NCBI GenBank assembly: GCA_943370125.1 | Contig: CALRPR020000002.1 | Coordinates: forward strand, 24,814 to 88,813 | DNA length: 64,000 nt | From: Neoroseomonas sp943370125 | Lineage (GTDB): Bacteria > Pseudomonadota > Alphaproteobacteria > Acetobacterales > Acetobacteraceae | Direction: 5' to 3' | In this document: positions 30,614 to 38,884 of the stretch, piece by piece | Position numbering within the stretch: the first letter of the stretch is position 1 | Layout of the letters: every line of letters starts with the position of its first letter | Translations under genes and position numbers: made by a program | The notes under the pieces: generated by a model | Databases searched by the model: none | Told to the model about the DNA's origin: nothing | Seen by the model: the letters and a program-made list of their open reading frames with translations, nothing else

Positions 30614-32395
30614 ATGGATGATAGCGCGCTGACAGGTCCCGTATTGGGTGTCACGCGCAGCCTGACAGGGCGAAGCTGGCAATGGCGCGCAGGCGATGCG
30701 CGCATTGGGCTTGGCATCGCGCAACGGCTTGAATTGCCGGAGATCCTGGGGCGCTTGCTCGCCGCGCGCGGCATTGGCCTTGATGACGCGGCGGATTTTC
30801 TGGAGCCGAAGCTGCGCGCGCTGATGCCGGACCCGTCGCGCCTGGCTGATATGGAAGCGGCGGCGGATCGCATTGCGGTTGCGGTGCGCAGCGGTGAGCA
30901 TGTCGCGGTATTCGGTGATTATGACGTGGATGGCGCCTGCGCCGGAGCGCTGATGACGCGGTTTTTGCGTGATCTTGGCTGCCAAGTCACACCCTATGTG
31001 CCGGATCGTATCACGGAAGGTTATGGGCCGAATGCGCCGGCGATTACGGCACTTTGTAATGGCGGCGCTTCGCTGATCATTTGCGTGGATTGCGGCATTG
31101 CCGCCGGCTTGGCTTTGGCCGCCGCGGAAGGCCGCGCCGATGTTGTGGTGTTGGATCATCACAGGGCCGAAGGCGCGCTGCCGGCGGTGCTCGCCGTGGT
31201 CAATCCCAATCGGCTCGATTGCCCATCAGGCTTGCGGCATATCTGCGCGGCGGCGGTGGCGTTTCTGGCGGCAACGGCAAGCTTGCGCGTACTCCGCCGT
31301 GCTGGATGGTTCACGCGCCGGAAGGAACCTGATCTTCTCGCGCTGCTGGATATCGTGGCGCTTGCAACCGTGTGTGATGTCATGCCGCTCACGGGGTTCA
31401 ATCGTGCTTTGGTGACACAAGGCTTGAAGGTGCTGGGCAAGCGCGAGCGGATTGGCCTGGCCGCGCTACTGGATGTGGCGGGGCAGAAGGATACGCCAAG
31501 CGCGCATACACTTGGCTTCATGTTGGGACCGCGCATCAATGCCTCTGGCCGCATTGCGGAAGCTGATTTGGGTTTGCGGCTATTGCTTTCGGAAGATGCG
31601 ATTGAAGCGCGCGCCATGGCGGAAAAACTGGATGAGGTGAATAAGCGCCGGCAGGAAGTGGAGGGCGATATGCTGGGCACGGCGATGGCGATGGCAGAGG
31701 CACAGGTCAAGGCGGGCCATGCCGTGCTGCTGATTGCGGCAGAGGGTTGGCACCCCGGCGTGGTTGGTATTGTTGCAGGTCGCGTCAAGGAAAAATTCAA
31801 TCGCCCCGCCTGTGTCGCGGGGATTACGGGTGGCATTGCCAAGGGCTCAGGCCGATCCGTCACGGGCATTGATCTTGGCACCGCGATCATCGCCGCGCGA
31901 GAGGTGGGCTTGCTTGAGACCGGCGGCGGGCATCCGATGGCGGCGGGATTTTCCTATAATGCTGCGAAGGGCGAAGCCTTCCACGCCTTTTTGGAAGAAC
32001 GGCTTGCCCATGCCGCGCGGCTGCCAAGTGCGGCGGATTTATTGGTGGAAGGTGCGCTGACGGTCGCTGCCGCCACCACGGCCTTGGCCAAGGATATCAC
32101 GCGCCTGGCGCCCTTTGGCGCTGGCAATGAAGAACCCATCTTCGCCCTGTCCCGCGCACGTGTGGTGAAAGCGGATCGCATCGGCAAGGAAGGCGCGACC
32201 ATCCGCGCCTTTGTGGAAGGTGAGGGCGGCGGGCGGCTGAAAACAATCTGCTTCCGCGCCAAGGATGGACCATTGGCTGAGGCTTTGCTCTCACCCGATC
32301 GCACGCCCTTGCATTTATGCGGTCATTTGCGTGCGGAACCCTGGAATGGAGAGGTCAGCGTTGGGTTTCAGATTGTGGATGCTGCGCGCGTATGA
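30614..32395 (+). CDS. recJ: Single-stranded-DNA-specific exonuclease RecJ
   Basis: A 593-residue DHH phosphoesterase. Motif DYDVDG (102-107) and DHH (181-183) give the metal site. The DHHA1 part has GGGHPMAAGF. The C-terminal OB-like domain follows (GAGNEEPIFAL). RecJ degrades single-stranded DNA 5' to 3' in recombination and mismatch or base-excision repair. The length is typical. It ends 8 bp before a repeat hairpin and converges with the DUF2125 gene. Confidence 0.93.
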   Translation: MDDSALTGPVLGVTRSLTGRSWQWRAGDARIGLGIAQRLELPEILGRLLAARGIGLDDAADFLEPKLRALMPDPSRLADMEAAADRIAVAVRSGEHVAVFGDYDVDGACAGALMTRFLRDLGCQVTPYVPDRITEGYGPNAPAITALCNGGASLIICVDCGIAAGLALAAAEGRADVVVLDHHRAEGALPAVLAVVNPNRLDCPSGLRHICAAAVAFLAATASLRVLRRAGWFTRRKEPDLLALLDIVALATVCDVMPLTGFNRALVTQGLKVLGKRERIGLAALLDVAGQKDTPSAHTLGFMLGPRINASGRIAEADLGLRLLLSEDAIEARAMAEKLDEVNKRRQEVEGDMLGTAMAMAEAQVKAGHAVLLIAAEGWHPGVVGIVAGRVKEKFNRPACVAGITGGIAKGSGRSVTGIDLGTAIIAAREVGLLETGGGHPMAAGFSYNAAKGEAFHAFLEERLAHAARLPSAADLLVEGALTVAAATTALAKDITRLAPFGAGNEEPIFALSRARVVKADRIGKEGATIRAFVEGEGGGRLKTICFRAKDGPLAEALLSPDRTPLHLCGHLRAEPWNGEVSVGFQIVDAARV

Positions 32396-32402
32396 ACCTT
32401 AA

Positions 32403-32444
32403 TTTGGTCGCGTTTTCCGAGCCGCCAAGTGATGCCACTTGGCT
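32403..32444 (-). repeat. 42-bp interspersed hairpin repeat, copy 2
   Basis: It is the inverted counterpart of 2179-2220 (39 of 42 identical). The palindrome CCAAGTG-ATGC-CACTTGG lies at 32425-32442. It starts 8 bases after the recJ stop, again between convergent genes. The same placement in both copies suggests a recurrent 3'-end/intergenic element. Confidence 0.75.
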
Positions 32445-32470
32445 TGAAAACACTCCAGTGATCTTCAATG

Positions 32471-33541
32471 TTACTGCCAAGCAATCGGCGGTAGGCGCGT
32501 CAGCGGTATCTGCGCCACGCTCACCACGCCATTTTGCAGCGCGATCGGAATTTCCGCGACGGGTGGGCCGCCATCTTGCGGCCGGCGCGTCAGCAGCCCG
32601 ACGGCGAATTTCGTGCCATCCAAAGCGCGCCGCTGAATAAGACCGGACCGCGCGAGCGAATCCAGCGCGGCATTGGGATTGGTCACGGAAAGTGTCCCCC
32701 CCAAGGCTGGTTGCAAAGCGGGGTCGAGCCGCGCGGAAAGCCTGACGCCGGCATCCAAATCCCCCCAGGCCAGGCGCATTTGGTGCACATCCAGCTTGCC
32801 ATCCGAAGCGCGCCAGGCATTCAATTGCTCACGCAGGCTCGGCAGCGGCAGCACGTTGCCGTAAAGCGCGCCGTTGAATTCAAGCCGAGTGAGCCGAGGG
32901 CCAAAGCCGGCAAGCGCTGGTGTGCGAAGCCAGGCTTGCGGCAGGGAAGCGTCTTCGGCCGCGAATTGCAGCGTCAGCGCCGCTTCGGCCGAGCGATTCC
33001 AATTCGCATCCATACCAAGCTGCTGCACGCTCAGCACGCCATCGGGGGTTTGCGCCACCATGCCTTGCAGCAGTGCATTGGCCCGGCGTGGCGGCTGGCC
33101 CATTTCAAGCGGCAGCAACGCCTTGAAGCTGGTGGCGGTGAAAGGGATCTGCGTGGTGCCGATGCGCAGCGCCTGTTGGCCCGTTGCTTCCAGGTGCAGC
33201 GCACCGGGCAAGGGAAGCGGGGTGGTCAGCGTCAGCGCCTCAGCCGCCCAGCCTAGGCCCTGGCCGGAGGCCTCATCACCCGGGCTTTCAATGGAAAGCC
33301 GTGGGATGGAAAGCCGCGCGGCAAAGGGCCAACCGTTGCGTTCTGGGGTTTCGTGGCGGATGCTCCAGCCCTGGGCGCGGTGCTTGATCACCCAATCGCT
33401 GAAACCTTCTGCCAAGGCCCCCGTGCTCCAGCGCCAAAGCAGGCTTTGGCCGGCCACCAGCGCGGCGAGCAGGACCAGCACGCCGAAAAGGAAACGCCCA
33501 AGCAATGGCGAGCGCGGGGGTTTGGGTGGCTTGGCGTTCAT
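32471..33541 (-). CDS. DUF2125 domain-containing membrane-anchored protein
   Basis: The protein has 356 residues with a single N-terminal membrane segment (LLGRFLFGVLVLLAALVAGQ) after a short Pro/Lys-rich cytoplasmic tail, and a large periplasmic beta-rich domain, the DUF2125 pattern known from Alphaproteobacteria. The start at 33541 lies just before the tail and leaves 38 bp to the divergent cyclotransferase gene. DUF2125 proteins are thought to be envelope proteins; no catalytic motif is visible. Confidence 0.8.
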   Translation of the reverse strand: MNAKPPKPPRSPLLGRFLFGVLVLLAALVAGQSLLWRWSTGALAEGFSDWVIKHRAQGWSIRHETPERNGWPFAARLSIPRLSIESPGDEASGQGLGWAAEALTLTTPLPLPGALHLEATGQQALRIGTTQIPFTATSFKALLPLEMGQPPRRANALLQGMVAQTPDGVLSVQQLGMDANWNRSAEAALTLQFAAEDASLPQAWLRTPALAGFGPRLTRLEFNGALYGNVLPLPSLREQLNAWRASDGKLDVHQMRLAWGDLDAGVRLSARLDPALQPALGGTLSVTNPNAALDSLARSGLIQRRALDGTKFAVGLLTRRPQDGGPPVAEIPIALQNGVVSVAQIPLTRLPPIAWQ

Positions 33542-33579
33542 GCTGGGCGCCGATATAGCGGGATTTGAAAGCGCCCGCC

Positions 33580-34143
33580 ATGACAACCGATATCGCACCA
33601 CTCCTCGCCCCGGATGGGGATTTCTATGTCTTTGCCTATGGATCGCTGATCTGGCGGCCAGGCTTTGACCATGCCGCGCGTCACCCGGCGCTGCTGCGCG
33701 GCTTTCACCGGCGCTTTTGCCTATGGAGCCACCGTTATCGCGGCACGCCGGAACGCCCAGGGCTGGTTTTGGGGCTGGATCGCGGCGGCGCTTGCCGGGG
33801 TGCCGTGTTTCGCGTGCCGGGGCGCGCGGCGGCTAAGACGCTGGCCTATCTGGATACGCGCGAATTGCCTGATGGGGCAGAGGTTGTTTATCGCCGCTGT
33901 CTTTTGCCGCTGACGCTGTTGGATAGCGGGCAACGTGTGCCCGCCATTGCCTATGTGGCGAACCGGGCCTGCCGGCTTTATTGCGGCAAGCAGCCGGCGG
34001 AAATCTTGGCGCGCGCCATTGATACGGGCCATGGGCAGATGGGATCGAACCGGGATTATTTGTTTAATACGTTGGATCATTTGGGTGAGATGGGCGTGCG
34101 GGATCGCGGGCTGGAGGCCATTGCGGCGTTGGTTGGGCGGTGA
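33580..34143 (+). CDS. Gamma-glutamylcyclotransferase (ChaC-like)
   Basis: The 187-residue protein has the ChaC fold marks: VFAYGSLIWRPGF (substrate loop), HRRFCLWSHRYRGTPERPG, and AVFRV. The segment YLDTRELPDGAEVVY holds the candidate catalytic Glu. ChaC enzymes release 5-oxoproline from glutathione or similar gamma-glutamyl compounds in the cytoplasm. The ATG at 33580 is preferred over the weaker TTG five codons upstream. The stop overlaps the open frame before the first Lin0512 gene. Confidence 0.83.
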   Translation: MTTDIAPLLAPDGDFYVFAYGSLIWRPGFDHAARHPALLRGFHRRFCLWSHRYRGTPERPGLVLGLDRGGACRGAVFRVPGRAAAKTLAYLDTRELPDGAEVVYRRCLLPLTLLDSGQRVPAIAYVANRACRLYCGKQPAEILARAIDTGHGQMGSNRDYLFNTLDHLGEMGVRDRGLEAIAALVGR

Positions 34144-34208
34144 TGGCGACTATGGCGCGATCCCAAAAAAAGGATCACGCTACGGCCAGATTGGATAAGG
34201 ACAGGATC

Positions 34209-34547
34209 ATGGCCCTGCAACGCATGGTGCTTGAAATTGGTATGGGCACCGATATTCGCGGCGCGGATTACACCAAGGCTGCGGTGCGCGCGCTTCGCGA
34301 TGCGCTTTGGCACAACTCGCTCACCATCGGTGTGGCCGTTGGCCAGGATGTTGATGCCATGCAGGTTGAAGTGTTGATCGGCGTGCCAAAGCCCGAGTTG
34401 GTGGATAAGGACCAGGTGCTGGCCATTCTGCCGCATGGCAGCGGTACCGTGACGCTGGTGGAAGGCGGACTTGAAATCCCGAATGATGAAGGCACCAATA
34501 GCACCGTGATTGCCAATTGCTGCGCCATTGTGCGCCTGGATGTGTGA
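34209..34547 (+). CDS. Lin0512 family protein, first of a tandem pair
   Basis: A 112-residue protein that belongs to the Lin0512 family of unknown function. The family's nearly invariant N-terminal motif is GxGxDxHG; here it reads GMGTDIRG, so the histidine is replaced by Arg17. The rest (ADYTKAAVRALRDAL, MQVEVLIGVPKP, NSTVIANCCAIV) matches the neighbour at 34560. The start at 34209 follows AAGGA, and the similarity to the second copy begins there. A longer start at 34143 (with a Lys-rich tail) is possible. The pair is probably a hetero-oligomer. Confidence 0.8.
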   Translation: MALQRMVLEIGMGTDIRGADYTKAAVRALRDALWHNSLTIGVAVGQDVDAMQVEVLIGVPKPELVDKDQVLAILPHGSGTVTLVEGGLEIPNDEGTNSTVIANCCAIVRLDV

Positions 34548-34559
34548 AGGAGACCGACA

Positions 34560-34901
34560 ATGGCCTTGAAGCGCATCATCCTGGAAATGGGCAGCGGCAA
34601 TGATCTGCATGGCGGGGATTACACCAAGGCCGCTTTGCGCGCGGTGCAGGATGCCTTGCATCATTCTTCGCTCGCGTTCATCCGCACGCTTGGGCTTGAT
34701 ATCAAGACCATGCAGGTGGAAGTGACCATCGGCGTGCAGCAGCCCGATAAGGTAGATATCGAAGCGGTACGGAAATCCTTGCCTTATGGCGTGGTCACGG
34801 CACGCGCGGTGAAGGGTGGCTTGGATGTTCCGGAAGAAGGCGCGCATGACAAGGCGGTGATCGCCTCAGCCGCCATTGCGGTGCGTTTCGATTTGCCCTG
34901 A
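34560..34901 (+). CDS. Lin0512 family protein, second of a tandem pair
   Basis: The 113-residue protein has the intact family motif GSGNDLHG (His17) followed by GDYTKAALRAVQDAL and MQVEVTIGVQQPDKVD. It lies 12 bp after the first copy behind AAGGAG, a duplication within one operon. The paired genes probably work together with the DUF35 and thiolase genes that follow within 31 bp and 5 bp. Function unknown. Confidence 0.84.
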   Translation: MALKRIILEMGSGNDLHGGDYTKAALRAVQDALHHSSLAFIRTLGLDIKTMQVEVTIGVQQPDKVDIEAVRKSLPYGVVTARAVKGGLDVPEEGAHDKAVIASAAIAVRFDLP

Positions 34902-34931
34902 GGCAGCCTTCAACACATGCGGCAGGATAAG

Positions 34932-35312
34932 ATGGAAAACGCCAAAAAATCGCCCCTCGGCATTTACAATGAGCATTTGCAGCGGGGCGAGCTTGCCTAT
35001 CAATTCAGCCCGAGCGTCGGCAAACCCGTGTTCTACCCGCGCATCATCTGCCCTTATACGGGCAGCGAAGATTTGGAATGGCGAATCTCCAAGGGGCTTG
35101 GCACGGTGCATGCGACCACCGTGGTGCATCCCGCGCAGGGAGAAGCCTACAATGTCTGCCTGGTAGATATGGATGAGGGTTATCGGCTGATGAGCCGGGT
35201 TGAGGATATTGACTCGATGGCTGTGAAAATCGGCATGCGCGTGACATTCCGCACCCATCATCAGGGCGATGATGAAGCGCCCATCCCCGTCTTCACAGCG
35301 TTTGGGGGCTAA
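34932..35312 (+). CDS. DUF35-like OB-fold acyl-CoA-associated protein
   Basis: The 126-residue product has an OB-fold core of the DUF35 type (GLGTVHATTVVHP, EAYNVCLVDMDEGYRLMSRV, VKIGMRVTFRTH). The N-terminal region VFYPRIICPYTGSEDLEW occupies the place of the rubredoxin-like zinc ribbon, but only one cysteine is left, so the zinc site is lost. Such proteins act as obligate partners of thiolase-fold enzymes. The ATG at 34932 is chosen because AGGAT precedes it. It ends 5 bp before the thiolase-like gene, which supports a two-subunit enzyme. Confidence 0.78.
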   Translation: MENAKKSPLGIYNEHLQRGELAYQFSPSVGKPVFYPRIICPYTGSEDLEWRISKGLGTVHATTVVHPAQGEAYNVCLVDMDEGYRLMSRVEDIDSMAVKIGMRVTFRTHHQGDDEAPIPVFTAFGG

Positions 35313-35316
35313 GTCG

Positions 35317-36471
35317 ATGGGCAGCATGAAGCGCGGCAGTGTTGCCATTGTGGGCGCGGCGGAATCGGATATTGGCAGCGTTGCCGCGGATATGTCCGTA
35401 ATTGATCTGATGGCGCAGGGGACAGTGCGGGCGCTGGCCGATGCGGGGCTGACGCTGGCCGATGTGGATGGGCTTTTTTGTGCCACGACGCAGGCGCGCA
35501 CATCGGCCATGTCGCTCGCGGAATATCTGAAAAAGCCGGATGCTTATGTGGATTCCACCATTGTCGGTGGTTCATCCTTTGAAATTCATGTGGCGCATGC
35601 TCAGGCCGCGATTGAAGCCGGACTTTGTTCGGTGGCAGTTTTTGCTTATGGCAGCACGCAGCGCTCAGCGGGGCGGAAGAATGCCTCGCCGCGCGAATTC
35701 AACCCTTATGAGACGCCCTTCAAGCCCTTCATGCCTTCCACCGCCTATGCCATGGCGGCAAATCGCCACATGCATGAATATGGCACCACGCGGGAACAAT
35801 TGGCGGAAGTGGCGGTGGCAGCGCGGCGCTGGGCGCAGCTCAATCCCGTGGCCTTTGATCAAAGGCCGCTTGATATCGCGGGCGTGCTTGGGGCGAAGAT
35901 GGTGTCCTACCCCTTCACCGTGCGCGATTGCTGCCTGGTGACGGATGGCGGGGGCGCGATTGTGCTGACATCCGCCGCGCGGGCGAAGGCGCTGAAAAAG
36001 CCGCCGGTTTATGTGCTGGGAACTGGGACCAGCATCACCCATGCGAGCATTTCCAATATGCCGGATTTGACACGCACGGGGGCGATTGCCTCAGGTGCTA
36101 GGGCCTATCAGGCGGCGGGGCTCGGGCCAAAGGATATGGATATGGCCGAGCTGTATGATGCGTTTACCATCAACACCATTCTGTTCCTGGAAGACCTCGG
36201 CTTTTGCAAAAAGGGCGAAGGCGGCGGCTTTGTCGCCAATGGCCGCATCGCGCCCGGCGGTGCCTTCCCGGTGAACACCAATGGCGGGGGTTTGTCTTAC
36301 TGCCATCCGGGCATGTACGGGCTTTACTTGTTGATCGAAGCGGTGCGGCAAATCCGCGGCGAGTGTGGCGCGCGGCAAGTGGCCAAGCATGATACGGCGA
36401 TTGTGCATGGCAATGGGGGCGTGCTGTCGGCGCAGAGCACGGTGATTCTGGGCGGGGCGGGGGCGGTTTAG
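35317..36471 (+). CDS. Thiolase family protein
   Basis: A 384-residue thiolase-fold protein of the SCP2-type/acetyl-CoA acetyltransferase-like subgroup. It has VAIVGAAESDIG at the start, a VGGSSFEIHVAHAQAAIEAG region where a nucleophilic Cys would be expected, AELYDAFTINTI, and the late NTNGGGLSYCHPGMYG with Cys/His. The first active-site Cys is not visible (Ser-rich GGSSFE instead), as in DUF35-partnered thiolase-like proteins that may cleave or condense by other means. The start could also be three codons later. The DUF35 neighbour is the expected partner. The substrate is unknown. Confidence 0.8.
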   Translation: MGSMKRGSVAIVGAAESDIGSVAADMSVIDLMAQGTVRALADAGLTLADVDGLFCATTQARTSAMSLAEYLKKPDAYVDSTIVGGSSFEIHVAHAQAAIEAGLCSVAVFAYGSTQRSAGRKNASPREFNPYETPFKPFMPSTAYAMAANRHMHEYGTTREQLAEVAVAARRWAQLNPVAFDQRPLDIAGVLGAKMVSYPFTVRDCCLVTDGGGAIVLTSAARAKALKKPPVYVLGTGTSITHASISNMPDLTRTGAIASGARAYQAAGLGPKDMDMAELYDAFTINTILFLEDLGFCKKGEGGGFVANGRIAPGGAFPVNTNGGGLSYCHPGMYGLYLLIEAVRQIRGECGARQVAKHDTAIVHGNGGVLSAQSTVILGGAGAV

Positions 36472-36547
36472 GGAAGACGACCTTCCTTGGTGCCTGCTTT
36501 GACATGGCGCCGTAGCCCCAGTTCCGATAGCTCAGGGTGATTCTAAT

Positions 36548-36577
36548 CTTGACCTAGCGTCAAGTTTTTAGTATCAA
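36548..36577 (+). promoter_or_regulatory. Palindromic operator over a promoter for the TA-like pair
   Basis: CTTGAC and GTCAAG form a 6-bp inverted repeat with a 5-base spacer (36548-36564). The left arm contains a -35-like TTGACC at 36549, and a -10-like TATCAA starts at 36572 after 17 bases. The arrangement, 31 bases before the first start codon, fits an autoregulated toxin-antitoxin promoter. The DNA-binding partner is presumably the HTH protein at 36903. Confidence 0.5.
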
Positions 36578-36608
36578 ACCGCTTCGGGGGAGTTCTCAGG
36601 GGATTACT

Positions 36609-36887
36609 ATGTATCGGAGTAAGGAGAGCGCCTCCCTCGGCGTTTTGCTGGCCCAAGGTGCTGCCATTGTCTGGAGCCGCCACGCCACTGAGCGTGCGTA
36701 TGAACGCGGTGTTTCGAAATTGGATGCGGAGCGTGTGATCAGGCGGGGCCGCGTTACCGGCCTTGATATGCAGGCAGATGGGCAAGAACGTTGGCAGCTT
36801 GCCGGCAAGGATGAGGATGGTCTCGCCTTCACCGTCGTGATCACCCCGATCGCGCCGGATGTCCTTGTTGTTACTGTCATCACATGA
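36609..36887 (+). CDS. DUF4258 protein, putative toxin-like partner
   Basis: A 92-residue basic protein with the DUF4258 core: WSRHATERAYERGVSKLDAERVI, then a beta segment with WQLAGKDEDGLAFTVVI. DUF4258 has a RelE/MqsR-like small alpha/beta fold and commonly precedes an MqsA/HTH-type gene, as here. The start follows AGGGG. Toxicity is not shown by the sequence; an inactive or regulatory partner is possible. It lies 15 bp before the HTH gene. Confidence 0.7.
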   Translation: MYRSKESASLGVLLAQGAAIVWSRHATERAYERGVSKLDAERVIRRGRVTGLDMQADGQERWQLAGKDEDGLAFTVVITPIAPDVLVVTVIT

Positions 36888-36902
36888 AGGGGAGAGAATG
36901 CC

Positions 36903-37427
36903 ATGCGGCGCGTATTGCCACGATATGAGGAAAAGGGCCTCGGCCTGCCCTACCCGGTCGTGCTCATCAACGCGGCCGAGGAACATTCTGACGCGGCCGG
37001 GAATGTGCTGGGCGTATCGGTCCCTGATCTTGAGGGTTTGGCGGCCGCTGTTGCGGTGGCGCGCGCCTTTCTGCCGGTGGAACTGACCGGTGCTGAGGTG
37101 CGCTTCATGCGCAAGGTGATCGGCATGTCGGCCAAGGATTTCGCCGAGGCGTTGAAGCTTGACCCCGCGTCTCTTTCCCGGTGGGAGAACAACAAACAGA
37201 CGCTGGGCGGTTGGGCCGAAAGCCAGGTCCGGCTGGCGAGCGTCGCCATTCTTGCCCAGCGCATGCCAAGCCTGAAGCCGGATATGGAAAAGCTGTTTCG
37301 TATGGTGCCGCGCAAGCGAGAGGAAGGCGAAGCCTGGCCGCTGTTCGAAATGCGCCTTGAACCGCAGCACTTAGCAGATACCCCGGGCAACCCCGGGGAA
37401 AGTTGGGCTGCGCTTCAGGCGGCCTGA
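36903..37427 (+). CDS. MqsA/YgiT-like HTH protein without zinc cysteines
   Basis: The 174-residue protein resembles MqsA/YgiT-type antitoxins. A GLGLPYPVVLIN region replaces the N-terminal zinc domain, and a helix-turn-helix (~66-98) follows: LTGAEVRFMRKVIGMSAKDF, then LDPASLSRWENN. No cysteine exists in the whole protein, so the usual zinc-binding cannot occur. It would bind the inverted repeat at 36548 and neutralise the DUF4258 partner. GGGGAGAG precedes the start. It ends 31 bp before thrC and may provide read-through into it. Confidence 0.7.
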   Translation: MRRVLPRYEEKGLGLPYPVVLINAAEEHSDAAGNVLGVSVPDLEGLAAAVAVARAFLPVELTGAEVRFMRKVIGMSAKDFAEALKLDPASLSRWENNKQTLGGWAESQVRLASVAILAQRMPSLKPDMEKLFRMVPRKREEGEAWPLFEMRLEPQHLADTPGNPGESWAALQAA

Positions 37428-37458
37428 AGGCCCCTCGCGCTTTCCCGCCGCACCCTTT

Positions 37459-38868
37459 ATGTCTCCCGCCATGGAGTACATCTCAACACGCGGGCAGGCG
37501 CCGGCCCGGGATTTTGAAGGCGTATTGCTGGCTGGCCTCGCTGAGGATGGCGGGCTTTTCGTGCCGCGCCATTGGCCAGAGCTTTCGCCCGCCGAATGGC
37601 GCGCCATGCGCGGGCTTTCCTATCCCGAATTGGCAGCGCGCATCATCGGGCTATTCGCGGGGCCTGGTCTGCCGCTCGAAAAGCTGTGCCAGGAAGCCTA
37701 TGCGGGGTTTGGCCATCCGGCCATTGTGCCGCTGGTCCAGCTTGATCAGCAGTGTTTTGCGCTGGAGCTTTTTCATGGCCCGACACTCGCCTTCAAGGAT
37801 ATGGCGCTGCAATTGCTCGGGCCGCTTTTCGATCATGTGCTGACCAAGCGCGGCGAACGCGTGACGATTGTCGGCGCGACTTCGGGCGATACGGGCTCCG
37901 CCGCCATTGAAGCCTGCCGGGATCGCGCGGCGGTTGATATCGTCATTCTCCACCCAGAAGGCCGCACCAGCGAAGTGCAGCGCCGGCAAATGACCAGCGT
38001 GCTGGCGCCAAATGTCAGCAATATCGCGATCAAGGGCGATTTCGATGCCTGCCAGGATTTGGTCAAGGCCATGTTTAATGACGCGCCCTTCCGCCAGGAA
38101 ATGCGGCTTTCGGCGGTGAATTCGATTAATTGGGCGCGGATTGCGGCGCAAATCCCCTATTATGTCGCGGCTGCTTTGGCGCTTGGCGCGCCGGATCGTC
38201 CCGTGGCCTTCAGCGTGCCCACCGGCAATTTCGGCAATGTGTTGGCCGCCTGGGCCGCGATGCGCATGGGCCTGCCGGTCGCGAAGCTGATCGTGGGGTC
38301 GAACCGCAATGACATCCTGGCGCGGTTTCTGGCGACGAATGACATGACAGCGCGGCCGGTTGAGCCCTCGCTTTCACCATCCATGGATATTCAGGTTTCC
38401 TCCAATTTTGAGCGCCTATTGTTCGAATTGCAGGGCCGCGATGGCGCCATCACGGCGGAAGCCATGCGCCGCTTCCGTGCCGATGGGCGCATGCCCATCG
38501 CGGATGCCGCCTGGCGGGAAACCAACCGGCTTTTCGCGGGCTTCACCCTGGATGATGCCGGGACACTCGCCGAAATCCGCCATTTGCATCAGGCGGCGGG
38601 GTATTTGGCGGACCCGCATACCGCAATCGGTACTGCCGCCGCGCGCGCCTTGGCGCCGGAAGACCGCGCCATCCCCGTGGTTGTGGCCGCCACCGCGCAT
38701 CCGGCGAAATTCCCCGATGCGGTGGAACGCGCGACGGGGTTGCGCCCCCCTCTGCCCGCGCGGCTTGTCGACCTATATGATCGGGAAGAACGCTTTTCCA
38801 CCCTGGCCGATGACCTCGGCGCGGTGGAAGAAGCGGTTCGTGCCCATGCCCGTCGCAATGCAGCTTGA
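37459..38868 (+). CDS. thrC: Threonine synthase (ThrC)
   Basis: The 469-residue PLP enzyme has the long-form ThrC signature. The PLP lysine lies in HGPTLAFKDMALQ (Lys113), followed by ATSGDTGSAAIE, SVPTGNFGNVLA and SPSMDIQVSSNFERL. It converts O-phosphohomoserine to threonine in the cytoplasm. The start is at 37459; an in-frame ATG at 37471 giving MEYIST is equally likely, since neither has a clear ribosome-binding site. It precedes an M16 peptidase gene, a pairing common in Acetobacteraceae-like genomes. Confidence 0.93.
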   Translation: MSPAMEYISTRGQAPARDFEGVLLAGLAEDGGLFVPRHWPELSPAEWRAMRGLSYPELAARIIGLFAGPGLPLEKLCQEAYAGFGHPAIVPLVQLDQQCFALELFHGPTLAFKDMALQLLGPLFDHVLTKRGERVTIVGATSGDTGSAAIEACRDRAAVDIVILHPEGRTSEVQRRQMTSVLAPNVSNIAIKGDFDACQDLVKAMFNDAPFRQEMRLSAVNSINWARIAAQIPYYVAAALALGAPDRPVAFSVPTGNFGNVLAAWAAMRMGLPVAKLIVGSNRNDILARFLATNDMTARPVEPSLSPSMDIQVSSNFERLLFELQGRDGAITAEAMRRFRADGRMPIADAAWRETNRLFAGFTLDDAGTLAEIRHLHQAAGYLADPHTAIGTAAARALAPEDRAIPVVVAATAHPAKFPDAVERATGLRPPLPARLVDLYDREERFSTLADDLGAVEEAVRAHARRNAA

Positions 38869-38884
38869 AAAGATAAACGCACCC

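Noticed and set aside
36859..37086. Cys-containing alternative frame across the start of the HTH gene, suggesting a zinc domain.
   Set aside because: It does not join the HTH frame without a frameshift, and the frame at 36903 aligns with the MqsA-like pattern from its N-terminus.
38360..38884. Extension of the M16 peptidase frame back into thrC.
   Set aside because: The sequence before 38885 is antifunctional, Pro/Arg-rich and overlaps the conserved thrC end; peptidase similarity begins at MTEAVRV.
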